DNA of 64,000 nt from an uncultured Lachnospiraceae bacterium (GCA_910579285.1 CAJTTT010000010.1:25670-89669); one strand, 5' to 3'; counted from the first letter of the stretch, positions 25,994 through 35,425 are shown. A program made the numbers and translations. Notes: generated from the sequence alone by a model not told the origin.

Positions 25994-26903
25994 AACAGTA
26001 GTTATCCTGTTTGCGGCCGGCCTGTTTTGTTTGCTGGCGGCCATTTTGGTTATGATTACAGATTTCTATTTCAGAAGACGGAGCCTGCGCCGCATGTATG
26101 ACATGATACAGTCAGCTATAGACGGCACCTTTCAGGCAGACGTTTTTGATGAATCTCTGCACGCGGCTGTTGAGAATAAGCTGGCGGAGTATCTGTCTGT
26201 ATCGGAAACCAGGGCGGGGAAAGCGGCAGCAGAACAGGAGACAACGAAAACGCTGATTGCGGATATTTCCCACCAGACGAAAACGCCGATTGCAAATCTT
26301 CTCCTTTACACAGAACTGCTGAAGGAGGAAGAAGGGGTTAAGGGCAGCGAAACTGTTGCGCTGTTGGAAAGTCAGGTGAAAAAGCTTGATTTTTTGATAC
26401 AGTCGCTTGTGAAGCTTTCCAGACTGGAGACGGGAGTCCTTGTGCTCTATCCGCACAAAAATGCAGTGTCATCACTTTTAGAGGAAGCGGAAAAACAGTA
26501 TGCGGCCCGCGCGCAGGAAAAAGGCCTGTATCTGCATGTGCTTACCGGGGAGGCAGGAGGAGTCACAGCCTGCTTTGACCCGAAGTGGACATTGGAAGCG
26601 CTGGGGAATCTGATTGATAATGCCATAAAATACACGCAGACAGGTGGCATCACCGTGAGCGTAAAGCCCTATGAACTTTTTGCCTGTATAGAGGTGGCGG
26701 ACACGGGGATCGGGATTGCGGAGGAAGAACATGCCAAAATCTTCGGCCGTTTTTACCGTTCGACGGCAGTTTCTGATGAGCAGGGCGTGGGCATCGGTTT
26801 GTATCTGGCCAGAGAGATTTTGAGACAGCAGTCGGGTTATATAAAGCTGGATTCTGAGGTGGGAAGGGGAACGGTATTCTCCCTGTATCTTCCTGTGGAA
26901 TGA
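25983..26903 (+). CDS. Short sensor histidine kinase without extracellular sensor
   Basis: 306 residues. A single N-terminal membrane helix (about 7-29) is followed by a short linker, the HisKA motif LIADISHQTKTPIANLLLY (His97), the N box LGNLIDNAIKYTQ and G boxes DTGIGIAEEEH and GVGIGLYLAREIL. With no periplasmic loop, it probably senses through a partner, as BceS-type kinases do through ABC permeases; the FtsX-type transporter downstream fits. Start is ATG at 25983; the ribosome site is weak because the relic overlaps this region. Confidence 0.9.
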   Translation: MENKTVVILFAAGLFCLLAAILVMITDFYFRRRSLRRMYDMIQSAIDGTFQADVFDESLHAAVENKLAEYLSVSETRAGKAAAEQETTKTLIADISHQTKTPIANLLLYTELLKEEEGVKGSETVALLESQVKKLDFLIQSLVKLSRLETGVLVLYPHKNAVSSLLEEAEKQYAARAQEKGLYLHVLTGEAGGVTACFDPKWTLEALGNLIDNAIKYTQTGGITVSVKPYELFACIEVADTGIGIAEEEHAKIFGRFYRSTAVSDEQGVGIGLYLAREILRQQSGYIKLDSEVGRGTVFSLYLPVE

Positions 26904-27156
26904 AGCGGCAGCCCGGGGTCATGTGAAAAAAGGATAGTGAGTGCATGACCGGCCTGGTCAGTTTGAGAGCATGAATCTTACAAAACTGACAGAATTGATT
27001 GGATTCCAGAAAGAATGTGGAAAGAATGCTATGAGATAATCTGTATTGTGGAGGACGATGTAAGAAAATCTTCACGGTACAGATTTTATTTTTATTAGTT
27101 AGAAAAGATGAAAAATAAGTGCGGAGACTTTATTTTTGATCGGAATGGAGGAAAGT

Positions 27157-27822
27157 ATGGCGATTTTGTCAACGAAAGACTTAAAGAAGGTATACGGTTC
27201 AGGGGAGAATGAGGTGCACGCGCTGGCCGGGGTAAACTTTCAGGTGGAAAAAGGGGAATTTGTAGCCATTGTGGGTACATCCGGCAGCGGGAAGAGCACG
27301 CTTCTCCACATGCTTGGAGGCCTCGACCGTCCGACTTCGGGCGGCGTCACGGTGGACGGCAAGGAGATTTTTACGTTGAAGGATGAGGAGCTGACGATCT
27401 TTCGGCGCAGGAAGATCGGATTTGTATTCCAGAACTATAATCTGGTGCCGGTGCTGAATGTCTATGAGAATATTCTTCTCCCGGTGCAGCTTGACGGGGG
27501 AAGCCCGGATCAGACTTACATCAAAGATATTATTAACACGCTGGGACTTTCGTCAAAACTGGGCAATCTGCCGAACAATCTCTCCGGCGGACAGCAGCAG
27601 AGGGTGGCGATCGCACGCGCGCTGGCTTCCAAACCGGCCATTATTCTGGCGGATGAGCCGACAGGAAATCTGGATTCCAAAACCAGTCAGGATGTCTTAA
27701 GCCTTTTGAAGGTGACAGGGCAGAAATTTTCCCAGACGATTGTAATGATCACGCACAATGAGGCGATTGCGCAGATGGCGGACCGGGTGATCCGCATTGA
27801 GGATGGAAAGATCACGGTGTGA
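27157..27822 (+). CDS. MacB/BceA-type ABC transporter ATPase
   Basis: 221 residues. Walker A GTSGSGKST, Q-loop VFQNYNLVPVLNVYENI, signature LSGGQQQR, Walker B IILADEPTGNLDSKT and switch His in ITHNEAIA. This family drives FtsX-like permeases in mechanotransmission of peptides or antibiotics. Start is ATG at 27157 with GGAGG five bases upstream; an upstream ATG belongs to the ribosome site. It lies after the two-component system and before its permease gene. Confidence 0.94.
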   Translation: MAILSTKDLKKVYGSGENEVHALAGVNFQVEKGEFVAIVGTSGSGKSTLLHMLGGLDRPTSGGVTVDGKEIFTLKDEELTIFRRRKIGFVFQNYNLVPVLNVYENILLPVQLDGGSPDQTYIKDIINTLGLSSKLGNLPNNLSGGQQQRVAIARALASKPAIILADEPTGNLDSKTSQDVLSLLKVTGQKFSQTIVMITHNEAIAQMADRVIRIEDGKITV

Positions 27823-27908
27823 AGCGTGTGAAAAGAAAGTTTAATGCTAGCAGCAGAGGCTGCTTCGCAAAGAATTTCTATGTTTCGCACAGAGAGGAGA
27901 GAAATTAT

Positions 27909-30548
27909 ATGAACGTTTCAAATCGAAAAATCATCCGCCGTCTCAGCATTGCCAGTTTCAAGGCGGCGAAGATCAGAAATATGATCACGGTGGCGGCGAT
28001 TGCGCTGACCACGATACTGTTTACGGTACTTTTTACGGTGGGCATGTCCATGAAGCACGGCTTTGAGCAGTCGAATTTCCGGCAGGTGGGCGGGTATTCC
28101 CACGGCGGGTTTAAGTATCTGACGAAGGAGCAGTTTGATGAATTAAAAGATGATCCGCTGATTAAGGAATACGGAAATCGGATATTCTGTGGCATGCCGG
28201 AGAAGGAGCCTTTCCATAAAAGCCATGTGGAGGTCAGTTACTGCGACGAAAACACGGCAAAATGGATGCTTTTGGAACCAATCGAGGGGCGGCTCCCCAA
28301 AGAAGGCACAGGCGAAGCGGCTACGGATTTGCGTGTTCTTTCCCTGCTGGGGGTGGAGCCTGTCATCGGCAATGAGTTCACCATGACGTTTTCGGTTGAC
28401 GGGGAGGAGACAACGGAAACTTTTACCCTGTGCGGCTATTGGGATTATGACGATATCACGGTGGCGAACCATGTGCTGATTCCCGAAAGCCGGACGCAGG
28501 AGATTTTTGAGAAGCTGGGTACGCAGGGTGAGGATGGCATGACCAGTTTTCGGAATTTGAATGTGATGTTCAAAAACGCCTCCAACATAGAGGAAAATAT
28601 GAACACCATTCTGGAGCGACATGGCTATCAGTCGGAAGGGTTGGATCAAGGGGATAACTATATCCGAACTGGCGTCAACTGGGGTTATATGTCGGCACAG
28701 TTTGAGGATTCCCTTGATATTTCTACGGTACTTGCCTTAGCTGCAGTCATGCTGCTGATTATTTTTACGGGTTATCTGATCATCTACAATATTTTTCAGA
28801 TATCCGTGTCTAACGATGTGCGGTTTTACGGGCTGTTAAAGACCATCGGTACCACGGGGCGGCAAATTAAGCGGATTATTTCCATGCAGGCGTTTCTGCT
28901 TTCGGCGCTGGGGATTCCGATCGGTCTGGTTCTGGGCTATGGTGTGGGCGTGCTGATGACTGGAATTGTGGTGTCCCGGCTGGATGGCATAGAATTGACT
29001 TATTCGATCAGCCCCGTAATCTTTCTGGGTGCGTCGCTATTTTCGCTTGTGACGGTATGGCTTTCCTGTAGAAAGCCCCGCAAAATGGCGGCAAAGATCT
29101 CTCCTGTGGAGGCGGTGCGCTACACGGAAGGAGCCGGGACGAAAAAGAAGAGCAGGAAAGGGGAGAAGGGCGCGTCCATCCTGCGCATGGCGATGGCGAA
29201 CCTTGGCAGAAATAAGAGTAAGACCGTGATTACGGTCATTTCCATGTCCTTTGCGGTGGTGATTCTGAATATTACTTTTATTCTGGCAAACGGCTTTGAT
29301 ATGGATAAATACTTAAACCGGGTGGTAGCAGATTTTATCATTGCACAAGCGCCTTATTTTCAGGCGTCTGCCTTTGACAAGACAGGAATTTTGCCAGAGG
29401 AAGTTGTTTCGCAGATTGAGGCGCTTGACGGGGTGAAAGGCGGCAGGACTTATCAGAAAACATTTGATGCGCAGGAGTTTGTCTCAGAGGAGTGGATACG
29501 GAAGGTGAATGGAAAATATGGAAGTCCAGAGCAGGTGGACGGCTATGTGGAGATGCTGGAAAAGGTAGGCGACATGCGCGCCGACCGGGTGCAGATTTAC
29601 GGGATGGAAGACTTTGTACTGGATAAGCTTCCTGTGATTGAAGGCGACCTCAGTAAGTTAAAAGAGGGCGGCAATTATGTGGCTGCTGTTTACAGTGACG
29701 ATGACTACGGCAATCTCCATGAGGATTCCCACTGGGCGAAGCCGGGGGACAAAATAACCATCCGTTATGTGAAGGAGTATGAGTATTTTAACCCGGAAAC
29801 CGGAGAGATTTACGGGGAGGACGAGGACCTAAGCGAAAGCAATAAGCCGTATCGGACGAGAGCCAAGATATATGAGGATAAGGCATATGAAGTAGCGGCT
29901 TTGGTGACTGTGCCGGGAAAGATTTCTTACCGCTATTATGGGGCGGATGAGTTCGTGATGGGCGCGGACACTTTTAAACGGGATTCCGGCACATCGGATA
30001 TTCTCTATTACGCCTTTGACTGCGAGGACGACAAGGTGGCGCAGGTGGAACAATGGATGCAGGACTTTGCGGGCGGGGACGACTCCATGTACGACTATGA
30101 GAGCAGGAAGAGTGAGGAGGAAGAGTTTTACGGTTTCCGCAATATGTTTGTGATGGTGGGCAGCGGTGCTGCGCTGATCGTCGGCATGGTGGGCATCTTA
30201 AATTTCCTGAACGCAATCCTCACGGGTATTATGGCGAGAAAGCGGGAGTTTGCGGTGCTGCAGTCCGTCGGCATGACAGGAAAACAGCTCAACCAGATGC
30301 TGATTACGGAGGGCATGGTGTTCGCGGGAAGCTCCGTGGTGATCACATTGATACTGACGCTTGTCATGGGGCCGCTGGCCAGCGATGTGCTGGAGGGGAT
30401 GTTCTGGTTTTTCAGTTATCATCTGACTGTGACGCCGATTCTTGTGGTAGCGCCTGTGTTCCTCGCGATCGGAGCAGTGATTCCCTTATTTTCCTATCAT
30501 TATGTGGCAAAACGGTCCGTGGTGGAGAGACTGAGGGAGGCGGAATAG
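27909..30548 (+). CDS. FtsX-family ABC transporter permease (large)
   Basis: 879 residues. There is a first helix near 24-45 (NMITVAAIALTTILFTVLFTVG), an extracellular domain of about 220 residues, helices around 275-400 (LALAAVMLLIIFTGYLIIY; MQAFLLSALGIPIGLVLGYG; VIFLGASLFSLVTVWLSC), another helix near 440-460, a second extracellular domain of about 240 residues, and three C-terminal helices. So it is two FtsX repeats, larger than BceB (about 650). Together with the ATPase and the sensor-less kinase it resembles an antimicrobial-peptide detoxification module. Start ATG at 27909 follows GAGAGGAGAG; the frame is open upstream without a good start. Confidence 0.9.
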   Translation: MNVSNRKIIRRLSIASFKAAKIRNMITVAAIALTTILFTVLFTVGMSMKHGFEQSNFRQVGGYSHGGFKYLTKEQFDELKDDPLIKEYGNRIFCGMPEKEPFHKSHVEVSYCDENTAKWMLLEPIEGRLPKEGTGEAATDLRVLSLLGVEPVIGNEFTMTFSVDGEETTETFTLCGYWDYDDITVANHVLIPESRTQEIFEKLGTQGEDGMTSFRNLNVMFKNASNIEENMNTILERHGYQSEGLDQGDNYIRTGVNWGYMSAQFEDSLDISTVLALAAVMLLIIFTGYLIIYNIFQISVSNDVRFYGLLKTIGTTGRQIKRIISMQAFLLSALGIPIGLVLGYGVGVLMTGIVVSRLDGIELTYSISPVIFLGASLFSLVTVWLSCRKPRKMAAKISPVEAVRYTEGAGTKKKSRKGEKGASILRMAMANLGRNKSKTVITVISMSFAVVILNITFILANGFDMDKYLNRVVADFIIAQAPYFQASAFDKTGILPEEVVSQIEALDGVKGGRTYQKTFDAQEFVSEEWIRKVNGKYGSPEQVDGYVEMLEKVGDMRADRVQIYGMEDFVLDKLPVIEGDLSKLKEGGNYVAAVYSDDDYGNLHEDSHWAKPGDKITIRYVKEYEYFNPETGEIYGEDEDLSESNKPYRTRAKIYEDKAYEVAALVTVPGKISYRYYGADEFVMGADTFKRDSGTSDILYYAFDCEDDKVAQVEQWMQDFAGGDDSMYDYESRKSEEEEFYGFRNMFVMVGSGAALIVGMVGILNFLNAILTGIMARKREFAVLQSVGMTGKQLNQMLITEGMVFAGSSVVITLILTLVMGPLASDVLEGMFWFFSYHLTVTPILVVAPVFLAIGAVIPLFSYHYVAKRSVVERLREAE

Positions 30549-30589
30549 AAATAGATATTATTTTTCCCTACATTTTTCCAAATAAGAGG

Positions 30590-30619
30590 TTGCACTAGGG
30601 GATAAAAATGAGGTATAGT
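30590..30619 (+). promoter_or_regulatory. Promoter upstream of the CheC-like gene
   Basis: TTGCAC (30590-30595) and TATAGT (30614-30619), 18 bases apart, about 60 bases before the start codon. A vegetative-type promoter, not a sigma-28 flagellar one. Confidence 0.5.
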
Positions 30620-30677
30620 ATAGTAGAACGACTAGCATCGGGATAGTGCAATTATTTATGAGAAGGATGTAGCAGAC

Positions 30678-31280
30678 ATGGGACAACTAGAACCACTGGA
30701 TCAAGATAAGATGGCGGAGGTAGCGCATATTTGTATGTCGCACTCCGCGACTTCGCTGAATACACTTACAAGGCAGGTCATCACTGTCAGCCCGCCCTCG
30801 GTTAAGGTCGTGAACAGAGCGGATATTAAAAATATTCTGATGGCATTCGGTATGGGCAGCGTTACGGTTCAGATTGATTACAAGGACGATTTTCACGGCA
30901 ATAATCTCTTGATGCTTAAGGAAAATGATGTCAAGATAATCATGGATCTGATGATGGGAGGAGCCGGAACTGCAGTTCCCGGCGAGCTCAATGAGATGCA
31001 CCTGTCCTGTGTGTCTGAGGTGATGAACCAGATGATGGGGGCTTCCGCCATCTCGCTCACAGAGATGATTCACAAGACGGTGGACATTAATCCGCCGAAG
31101 GCAACGCTGGTTAACGCGAAGGAGGATGTGGAAAGCATAGATATGCTTCCGTTCCCCGGGGATGAAATGGTGATTATCCTTTCCCGCTTTGAAGCGTCGA
31201 AGCTGTTGAAAGGCATTATGATCCGTATTTTCCCAATGGTGGAGACGAGATTTATCTGTGATAATTTTAAGACGCGTTAA
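30678..31280 (+). CDS. CheC-like chemotaxis phosphatase domain protein
   Basis: 200 residues with the two-fold CheC/FliY-N repeat. CheC-type proteins remove phosphate from CheY using ExxN motifs. The second motif is intact (VSEVMNQMMGAS, Glu114 and Asn117). In the first, the Asn is replaced by His (MAEVAHICMSHSAT, Glu14 and His17), so only one site looks active. There is no FliN/SpoA domain, so it is not a full FliY. Start ATG at 30678. It is isolated from the flagellar cluster at 58-64 kb; CarD-like gene follows after about 300 bases. Confidence 0.78.
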   Translation: MGQLEPLDQDKMAEVAHICMSHSATSLNTLTRQVITVSPPSVKVVNRADIKNILMAFGMGSVTVQIDYKDDFHGNNLLMLKENDVKIIMDLMMGGAGTAVPGELNEMHLSCVSEVMNQMMGASAISLTEMIHKTVDINPPKATLVNAKEDVESIDMLPFPGDEMVIILSRFEASKLLKGIMIRIFPMVETRFICDNFKTR

Positions 31281-31576
31281 CGGCCGGTCAGAGGAATACC
31301 GGCGTTAGTCAGAGTTAAAAACAAAAATGTAAGGGGCATTTTTCAGGAATCGCTTTTTCAGACATCTTTTATTAGCAAATTTTCACAACAGAAGAGACGG
31401 CTTATGCCATAAAATGTGCCGAAAATGGTTTTCTATTCCGAAAGTACTTACGAGGGAAATTTTGAAGTGTTACAATGAAAGCAGGGGTACTGCGGTCAGG
31501 CGCATGTTTTAAGTTTGGACAAGCCGCCGTAATTGGAGCTGTCAACTGACGAGGGTTAGAAAATTTGGAGGGCGTT
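31281..31576. other. Intergenic leader before the CarD-like gene
   Basis: This 296-base stretch holds two small hairpins: GCCGGT/ACCGGC near 31283-31306, and AAAAATG/CATTTTT (31323-31329 with 31337-31343), the second resembling a weak terminator. I see no open frame or riboswitch I can name. Confidence 0.4.
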
Positions 31577-32092
31577 ATGTTTGAGAAGGGTGAACTGATC
31601 ATGTGCGGCGGACACGGAGTCTGCCGTGTGATTGACATTACGGGGAATCCGATTGATCGGTCGGATCAGAACAAGAAGTATTATGTGCTGGAACCTGTTT
31701 TCGAGAAGGCGAGCACGATCTACACGCCTGTCGATAACGATAAGATTGTTATGCGCAGGATTATGAACAGGGAAGAAGCGGAGAAGCTGATTGCGCAGAT
31801 CACAGAGATTGATACTGTGTGGATTCAGGAAGAGAAGCGCAGGGAGCAGACGTATAAGGATGCGATCCGCACTTACGATTCCAGAAGTCTGGTGCAGATT
31901 ATCAAGACGCTGTACAAGCGGAAAAGAAGCCGCATTAACGAGGGAAAGAAAGTTCTTTCTTCCGACGAGCAGTATCTGCATAAGGCGGAGGAGCTTCTCT
32001 ACAGTGAGATGTCCCTGGCGCTCTCCATACCTAAGGACGAGGTGGAAGCCTACATTGCCAGAGAGGTGGACAAGCAGAAAGTTACCGTATAA
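31577..32092 (+). CDS. CarD-like transcriptional regulator
   Basis: 171 residues. The N-terminal RNA-polymerase-interacting domain of the CarD/CdnL/TRCF type is clear: FEKGELIMCGGHGVCRVIDI, followed by KKYYVLEPVFEKASTIYTPVD. The C-terminal helical DNA-binding part has the usual IIKTLYKRKRSRINEGKKV and LSSDEQYLHKAEELLYSEMS. Proteins of this family bind RNA polymerase beta and the -10 junction to tune promoter opening. Start ATG has GGAGG upstream. Single gene. Confidence 0.92.
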   Translation: MFEKGELIMCGGHGVCRVIDITGNPIDRSDQNKKYYVLEPVFEKASTIYTPVDNDKIVMRRIMNREEAEKLIAQITEIDTVWIQEEKRREQTYKDAIRTYDSRSLVQIIKTLYKRKRSRINEGKKVLSSDEQYLHKAEELLYSEMSLALSIPKDEVEAYIAREVDKQKVTV

Positions 32093-32306
32093 AGATAGGA
32101 AGCAGAAGGGCAGAAGACGAAAGTTTTCTGTCCTTTCTTAATATTAATAGGAAATTGTGACAGTGTAAAACATGCAAGGAGACCGCGAAGCCGGTCTCGG
32201 GAGTTAATTCCGCAGGGATTTAATCTATGGCACCTTTTGGAGGGCTGCGGCGTGTTATAAGTAGAGGCCTCAGAAACGATTCATGGATTGGGAAAGGTGA
32301 AATTTT
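32093..32306. other. Intergenic region before the ECF sigma gene
   Basis: No gene seen in these 214 bases. A GAGACC/GGTCTC hairpin lies near 32179-32198 without a T-run; it could be a leader structure of the sigma factor transcript. Confidence 0.35.
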
Positions 32307-32762
32307 ATGACAATAGAGGAAGCAGTGACAAAATACAGTCCCATGCTCTACAGGATCTGCGTGGTTATGCTCGGCAACGAAGCGGATGCGCAGGATGCGG
32401 TGCAGGATACGATCTGCAGATACCTGGAATGCAGGAAGGAATTTCGGGACGGGGAACATGAAAAGGCATGGCTGATTAAGGTGGCGCAGAACCGCTGCCG
32501 TGATATGCGGCGGTTTCAGATGAGACATCCGCAGGTGGCGATTGACGAGATCACGGCAAGCTATGAAAATCCCGAATACAGCCAGGCGCTGGCGGAACTG
32601 GCGGCTTTGCCGCTTCCTGTAAAGGCGGCGGTGTATCTGCACTATATAGAAGGATATAAAACCGCAGAGGCAGCGCAAATACTCGGCATATCTGTCAATG
32701 CAGTGAAAAAGCGTTTGCAGAGAGGGCGGAAACTGCTGCGCCTTCGGCTGGAGGAAGAGTGA
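32307..32762 (+). CDS. ECF-type RNA polymerase sigma factor
   Basis: 151 residues with region 2 (YSPMLYRICVVMLGNEADAQDAVQDTICRY in pieces, WLIKVAQNRCRDMRR) and region 4 (LPLPVKAAVYLHYIEGYKTAEAAQILGIS plus VNAVKKRLQRGRKLLR). It is a compact sigma-70 family member that would direct polymerase to a small stress or envelope regulon. Start ATG at 32307 with AAAGGTGA upstream. The following gene encodes a one-helix membrane protein, the usual place of an anti-sigma factor. Confidence 0.92.
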   Translation: MTIEEAVTKYSPMLYRICVVMLGNEADAQDAVQDTICRYLECRKEFRDGEHEKAWLIKVAQNRCRDMRRFQMRHPQVAIDEITASYENPEYSQALAELAALPLPVKAAVYLHYIEGYKTAEAAQILGISVNAVKKRLQRGRKLLRLRLEEE

Positions 32763-32817
32763 TGTGCGCTGATGTGGGAAAGAGACAGAGACAAGTGCAG
32801 AGAAAGGATGAGGGTAT

Positions 32818-34026
32818 ATGAATATAACAGATTTGAAGAATGCCGTGAACGGGATAGATTTTGACAAAGAGAAACAGGAGCAGATGATTCTGGAAATACG
32901 AGCGAAGAAAAAAGCGCACAGATATACGGGAATCCTGCGGATGGCTGCAGCCGTAGCTGTCTGCATTGTGACAGTGGGGATTCTAAGCGTGCCTGTGCGT
33001 GCGGTGGTAAAGTCTCTGGTACAGGAACGGATGGAGAGCCTGCCGAAGGATGAGATTGCAGAGATTACGGAGCAGATACAGAATCAGCAGACCGAGGCGA
33101 ACAGTTCCACAAGAGAGTACACAGAGGGGGAAAAGGAACGCAGAGGCAGCCTCTATGCGCAGTATATGAAGGGTCTTTTCCCGAAAGGTGAGCTGACACT
33201 GGTGGAAAGCGAGGAGGAAGCAGAAGAGCATGAGTTTTGTTTTCTGACGACTACGGGGGTATTCTATCTGCCGGCGAACAGGGAGTTGACGGACGAAGAG
33301 ATTCTTCAAAAGATTGACTTTGAGAGAAAGCGGGATTATGCGTTGCAGGAGCAGCAAGCCGAAGAACTGGCTGAGAGAGAGGCGGCGGAGAAAGAGCAGA
33401 TCAAAGAGGTGGTTGCAGCCGGCGGCATCACGGAAGAGCAGGCGGTGGAGACTGCGACAAGATATTTGCAGCAGGTGTTCGGAGTTGACGGGAGCGGCAT
33501 GGAGCTGAATCATTATTATAATGAGGCTGCTGTGGAACCGATCATCGTTGCAGACACATACTGCGTGAACTGGAGCGATTATGGAAATTATCGATATTAT
33601 TATTTCTATATTGATGCGTCGGACGGCACACTGCGTTCCTTGTCGTACAGCCACGATATGCAGGAAGCCGAGGCGGTCAGACCTGCGGTTTCAGAGGCGC
33701 CGGGAAAAATTGCTGATATCAAGAGGCAGGCGCAGGACTTTTTGGAGGAAAAGCTGAAAATCCGGGGAAGCTATAAAGAAGTAAAGAGTTATTATAGGGT
33801 GAACGTTACGGATGAAACGGTGAGCAGACTGGTTGATGTACTGTTTGTCGGAGAGGACGACGCGTCGTATCTGGTGTCGTGCAGATGGAACGGGGAAGCG
33901 GACGATTTCTCAGTGACGACAAAGGAGGACTATGAGGAGCGGCTTCGGGAAGAGGTGGAACTAAATATTTATTATTATGAAACAAGGGAAGAAAGAGAAG
34001 TAGAGATTGAGATCATGGAAAACTAA
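32818..34026 (+). CDS. Single-pass membrane protein, putative anti-sigma partner
   Basis: 402 residues. About 38 cytosolic residues (DLKNAVNGIDFDKEKQEQM) precede one membrane helix (MAAAVAVCIVTVGILSVPV, about 41-59). The outside part is acidic, with a Glu-rich coiled region (AEELAEREAAEKEQIKEV), then a C-terminal half containing AVETATRYLQQVFG and FLEEKLKIRGSYKEVKSYY, which resembles a PepSY-like fold by impression. Its place directly after the sigma gene, and the inside-helix-outside topology, suggest an anti-sigma factor, but the short cytosolic part has no recognised anti-sigma motif. Confidence 0.7.
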   Translation: MNITDLKNAVNGIDFDKEKQEQMILEIRAKKKAHRYTGILRMAAAVAVCIVTVGILSVPVRAVVKSLVQERMESLPKDEIAEITEQIQNQQTEANSSTREYTEGEKERRGSLYAQYMKGLFPKGELTLVESEEEAEEHEFCFLTTTGVFYLPANRELTDEEILQKIDFERKRDYALQEQQAEELAEREAAEKEQIKEVVAAGGITEEQAVETATRYLQQVFGVDGSGMELNHYYNEAAVEPIIVADTYCVNWSDYGNYRYYYFYIDASDGTLRSLSYSHDMQEAEAVRPAVSEAPGKIADIKRQAQDFLEEKLKIRGSYKEVKSYYRVNVTDETVSRLVDVLFVGEDDASYLVSCRWNGEADDFSVTTKEDYEERLREEVELNIYYYETREEREVEIEIMEN

Positions 34027-34044
34027 AGGATAGAGGGCATAAAG

Positions 34045-34073
34045 AAACCGGGTGCATGTACACCCGGTTTTTT
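34045..34073. terminator. Bidirectional hairpin terminator
   Basis: Ten-base perfect stem AAACCGGGTG (34045-34054) with CACCCGGTTT (34061-34070), loop CATGTA, then T-run to 34073. It lies between the convergent sigma-partner gene and comFB-like gene and has A-runs on the other side for reverse reading. Confidence 0.85.
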
Positions 34074-34093
34074 GGCATATGGGCCAGATCAAA

Positions 34094-34363
34094 TCATTCA
34101 TGCTGTGGATGTGAGCCGATTTTATTGATCGCGGACATCACGGTAGCCAGAATTTCTACCTCAGCCTGTGGCTGATAGTTGTTCAATTTCTGGAAAAGAG
34201 CGCCTGTATCTGTACGCACATACTGTGGCGAAAGTCTGTTCAACGCGTAGGACATCATGTCCAACTTGCAGTTATCACAGGAACAAACTTCGGGCATCGT
34301 GGGCAACAGTTTATTCAACTGGTATTCCACAGCATCCTCCATGATATTTTTTAAGCCTTCCAT
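34094..34363 (-). CDS. ComFB-family protein
   Basis: 89 residues. Conserved features of the late-competence ComFB family are present: MEDAVEYQLNKLLP, a Cys cluster VCSCDNCKLDMMSYALN (three cysteines) and the LSPQYVRTDTG segment. In Bacillus, comFB lies in the comF operon and its function is unclear; related cyanobacterial proteins bind cyclic di-GMP. Here it is a lone gene, not in a competence operon. Start ATG has GGAGG upstream. Confidence 0.85.
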   Translation of the reverse strand: MEGLKNIMEDAVEYQLNKLLPTMPEVCSCDNCKLDMMSYALNRLSPQYVRTDTGALFQKLNNYQPQAEVEILATVMSAINKIGSHPQHE

Positions 34364-34490
34364 TCCGAACCTCCCTCATTAAAATACACAATTCTATACT
34401 AGTACATTTTCTCCAAAGAATCAATTACTATTTCGCGGAAATTTGGTGAAAAGAGAAGAAATTGTGGTTTTTGTGCAAAATTACCCGCAC

Positions 34491-34518
34491 TTGCTTTTTT
34501 TTCAAAGAATGGTATTAT
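34491..34518 (+). promoter_or_regulatory. Promoter of the permease gene
   Basis: TTGCTT (34491-34496) and TATTAT (34513-34518) with 16 bases between, about 65 bases before the start codon. Confidence 0.55.
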
Positions 34519-34582
34519 AAATTCGGTAACTTTCGCTGTACCCTTGAAGTGCGGCATAAACAATATGGAGGAAAGAGCAAAA

Positions 34583-35425
34583 ATGATTTTGGATGTGCTA
34601 TATGATACTTGTATAGACGGTCTCAGGCTTTTGCCGTTTCTGTTTCTGACCTATCTGGCAATGGAGTGTCTGGAGCATTGGACAGGAGGGAAAATGCAGG
34701 CGGTTGTCAGAAAATCGGGAAAGGCCGGGCCTGCCATCGGCGGTATTCTTGGCGTTTTTCCGCAGTGCGGGTTTTCTGCGGCGGCCGCGAATCTCTATGC
34801 GGGCAGGATTGTGACGGTGGGAACGCTGACGGCGGTGTTTCTATCTACTTCCGACGAAATGCTGCCTATTATGATTTCCGAAAATGTGGGCGTTTCCATG
34901 ATCGGAAAGATTCTTCTGGTAAAAGTGCTTTTCGCGATTGCGGCCGGGTTTCTTGTGGATGCGTTGTTTCAGCGTAAGGAGGAACCGCAGATCGAGCACC
35001 TGTGCGAGCGGCAGCACTGCCACTGTGAAAGAGGAATCTGGCGGTCGGCTTTCAATCATACATGGAAAATCTTCCTATATATAATACTGGTCTCACTCGT
35101 TCTGAACTTTGTGATCGCGCTGGCCGGAGAGGAGGCGCTTGCGGCTGTTGTTTTAAATAAGCCTGCACTCAGCCTGTTCATTTCGGCTCTTGTGGGTATG
35201 ATTCCAAACTGCGCGTCCTCTGTCGTGCTCACCCAGCTTTACCTGGGCGGTGTGCTGAGCGCGGGTGCGCTGATGGCCGGCCTGCTGTCGGGATCGGGCG
35301 TAGGGTTTCTGGTGCTGCTGAGAGTAAACGAGGACAGGATGGAAAGCCTGCGCATATTCGGGCTTTTGTATGTGCTCGGCGTGGCCGGCGGCGCGCTGAT
35401 ACAGCTTTTAGGGGTGCGCTTCTGA
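34583..35425 (+). CDS. Putative metal/arsenic efflux-type permease
   Basis: 280 residues, about eight membrane helices in two halves. Each half carries a related motif, FPQCGFSAAAANLY (59-72) and IPNCASSVVLTQLYLGG (207-223), showing an internal pseudo-twofold repeat of the arsenic-efflux/putative manganese transporter family. A His/Cys-rich cytosolic loop (EHLCERQHCHCERG, 138-151) between the halves could bind metal. So export of a divalent metal is the best guess. Start ATG at 34583 has GGAGGAAAG upstream; an earlier ATG overlaps no ribosome site. Single gene. Confidence 0.75.
   Translation: MILDVLYDTCIDGLRLLPFLFLTYLAMECLEHWTGGKMQAVVRKSGKAGPAIGGILGVFPQCGFSAAAANLYAGRIVTVGTLTAVFLSTSDEMLPIMISENVGVSMIGKILLVKVLFAIAAGFLVDALFQRKEEPQIEHLCERQHCHCERGIWRSAFNHTWKIFLYIILVSLVLNFVIALAGEEALAAVVLNKPALSLFISALVGMIPNCASSVVLTQLYLGGVLSAGALMAGLLSGSGVGFLVLLRVNEDRMESLRIFGLLYVLGVAGGALIQLLGVRF

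Noticed and set aside
26904..27156. A possible small gene between the kinase and the ABC ATPase (a short open stretch near 27000-27100).
   Set aside because: About 30 codons, no clear ribosome site or family likeness; I treat the region as promoter and leader sequence.
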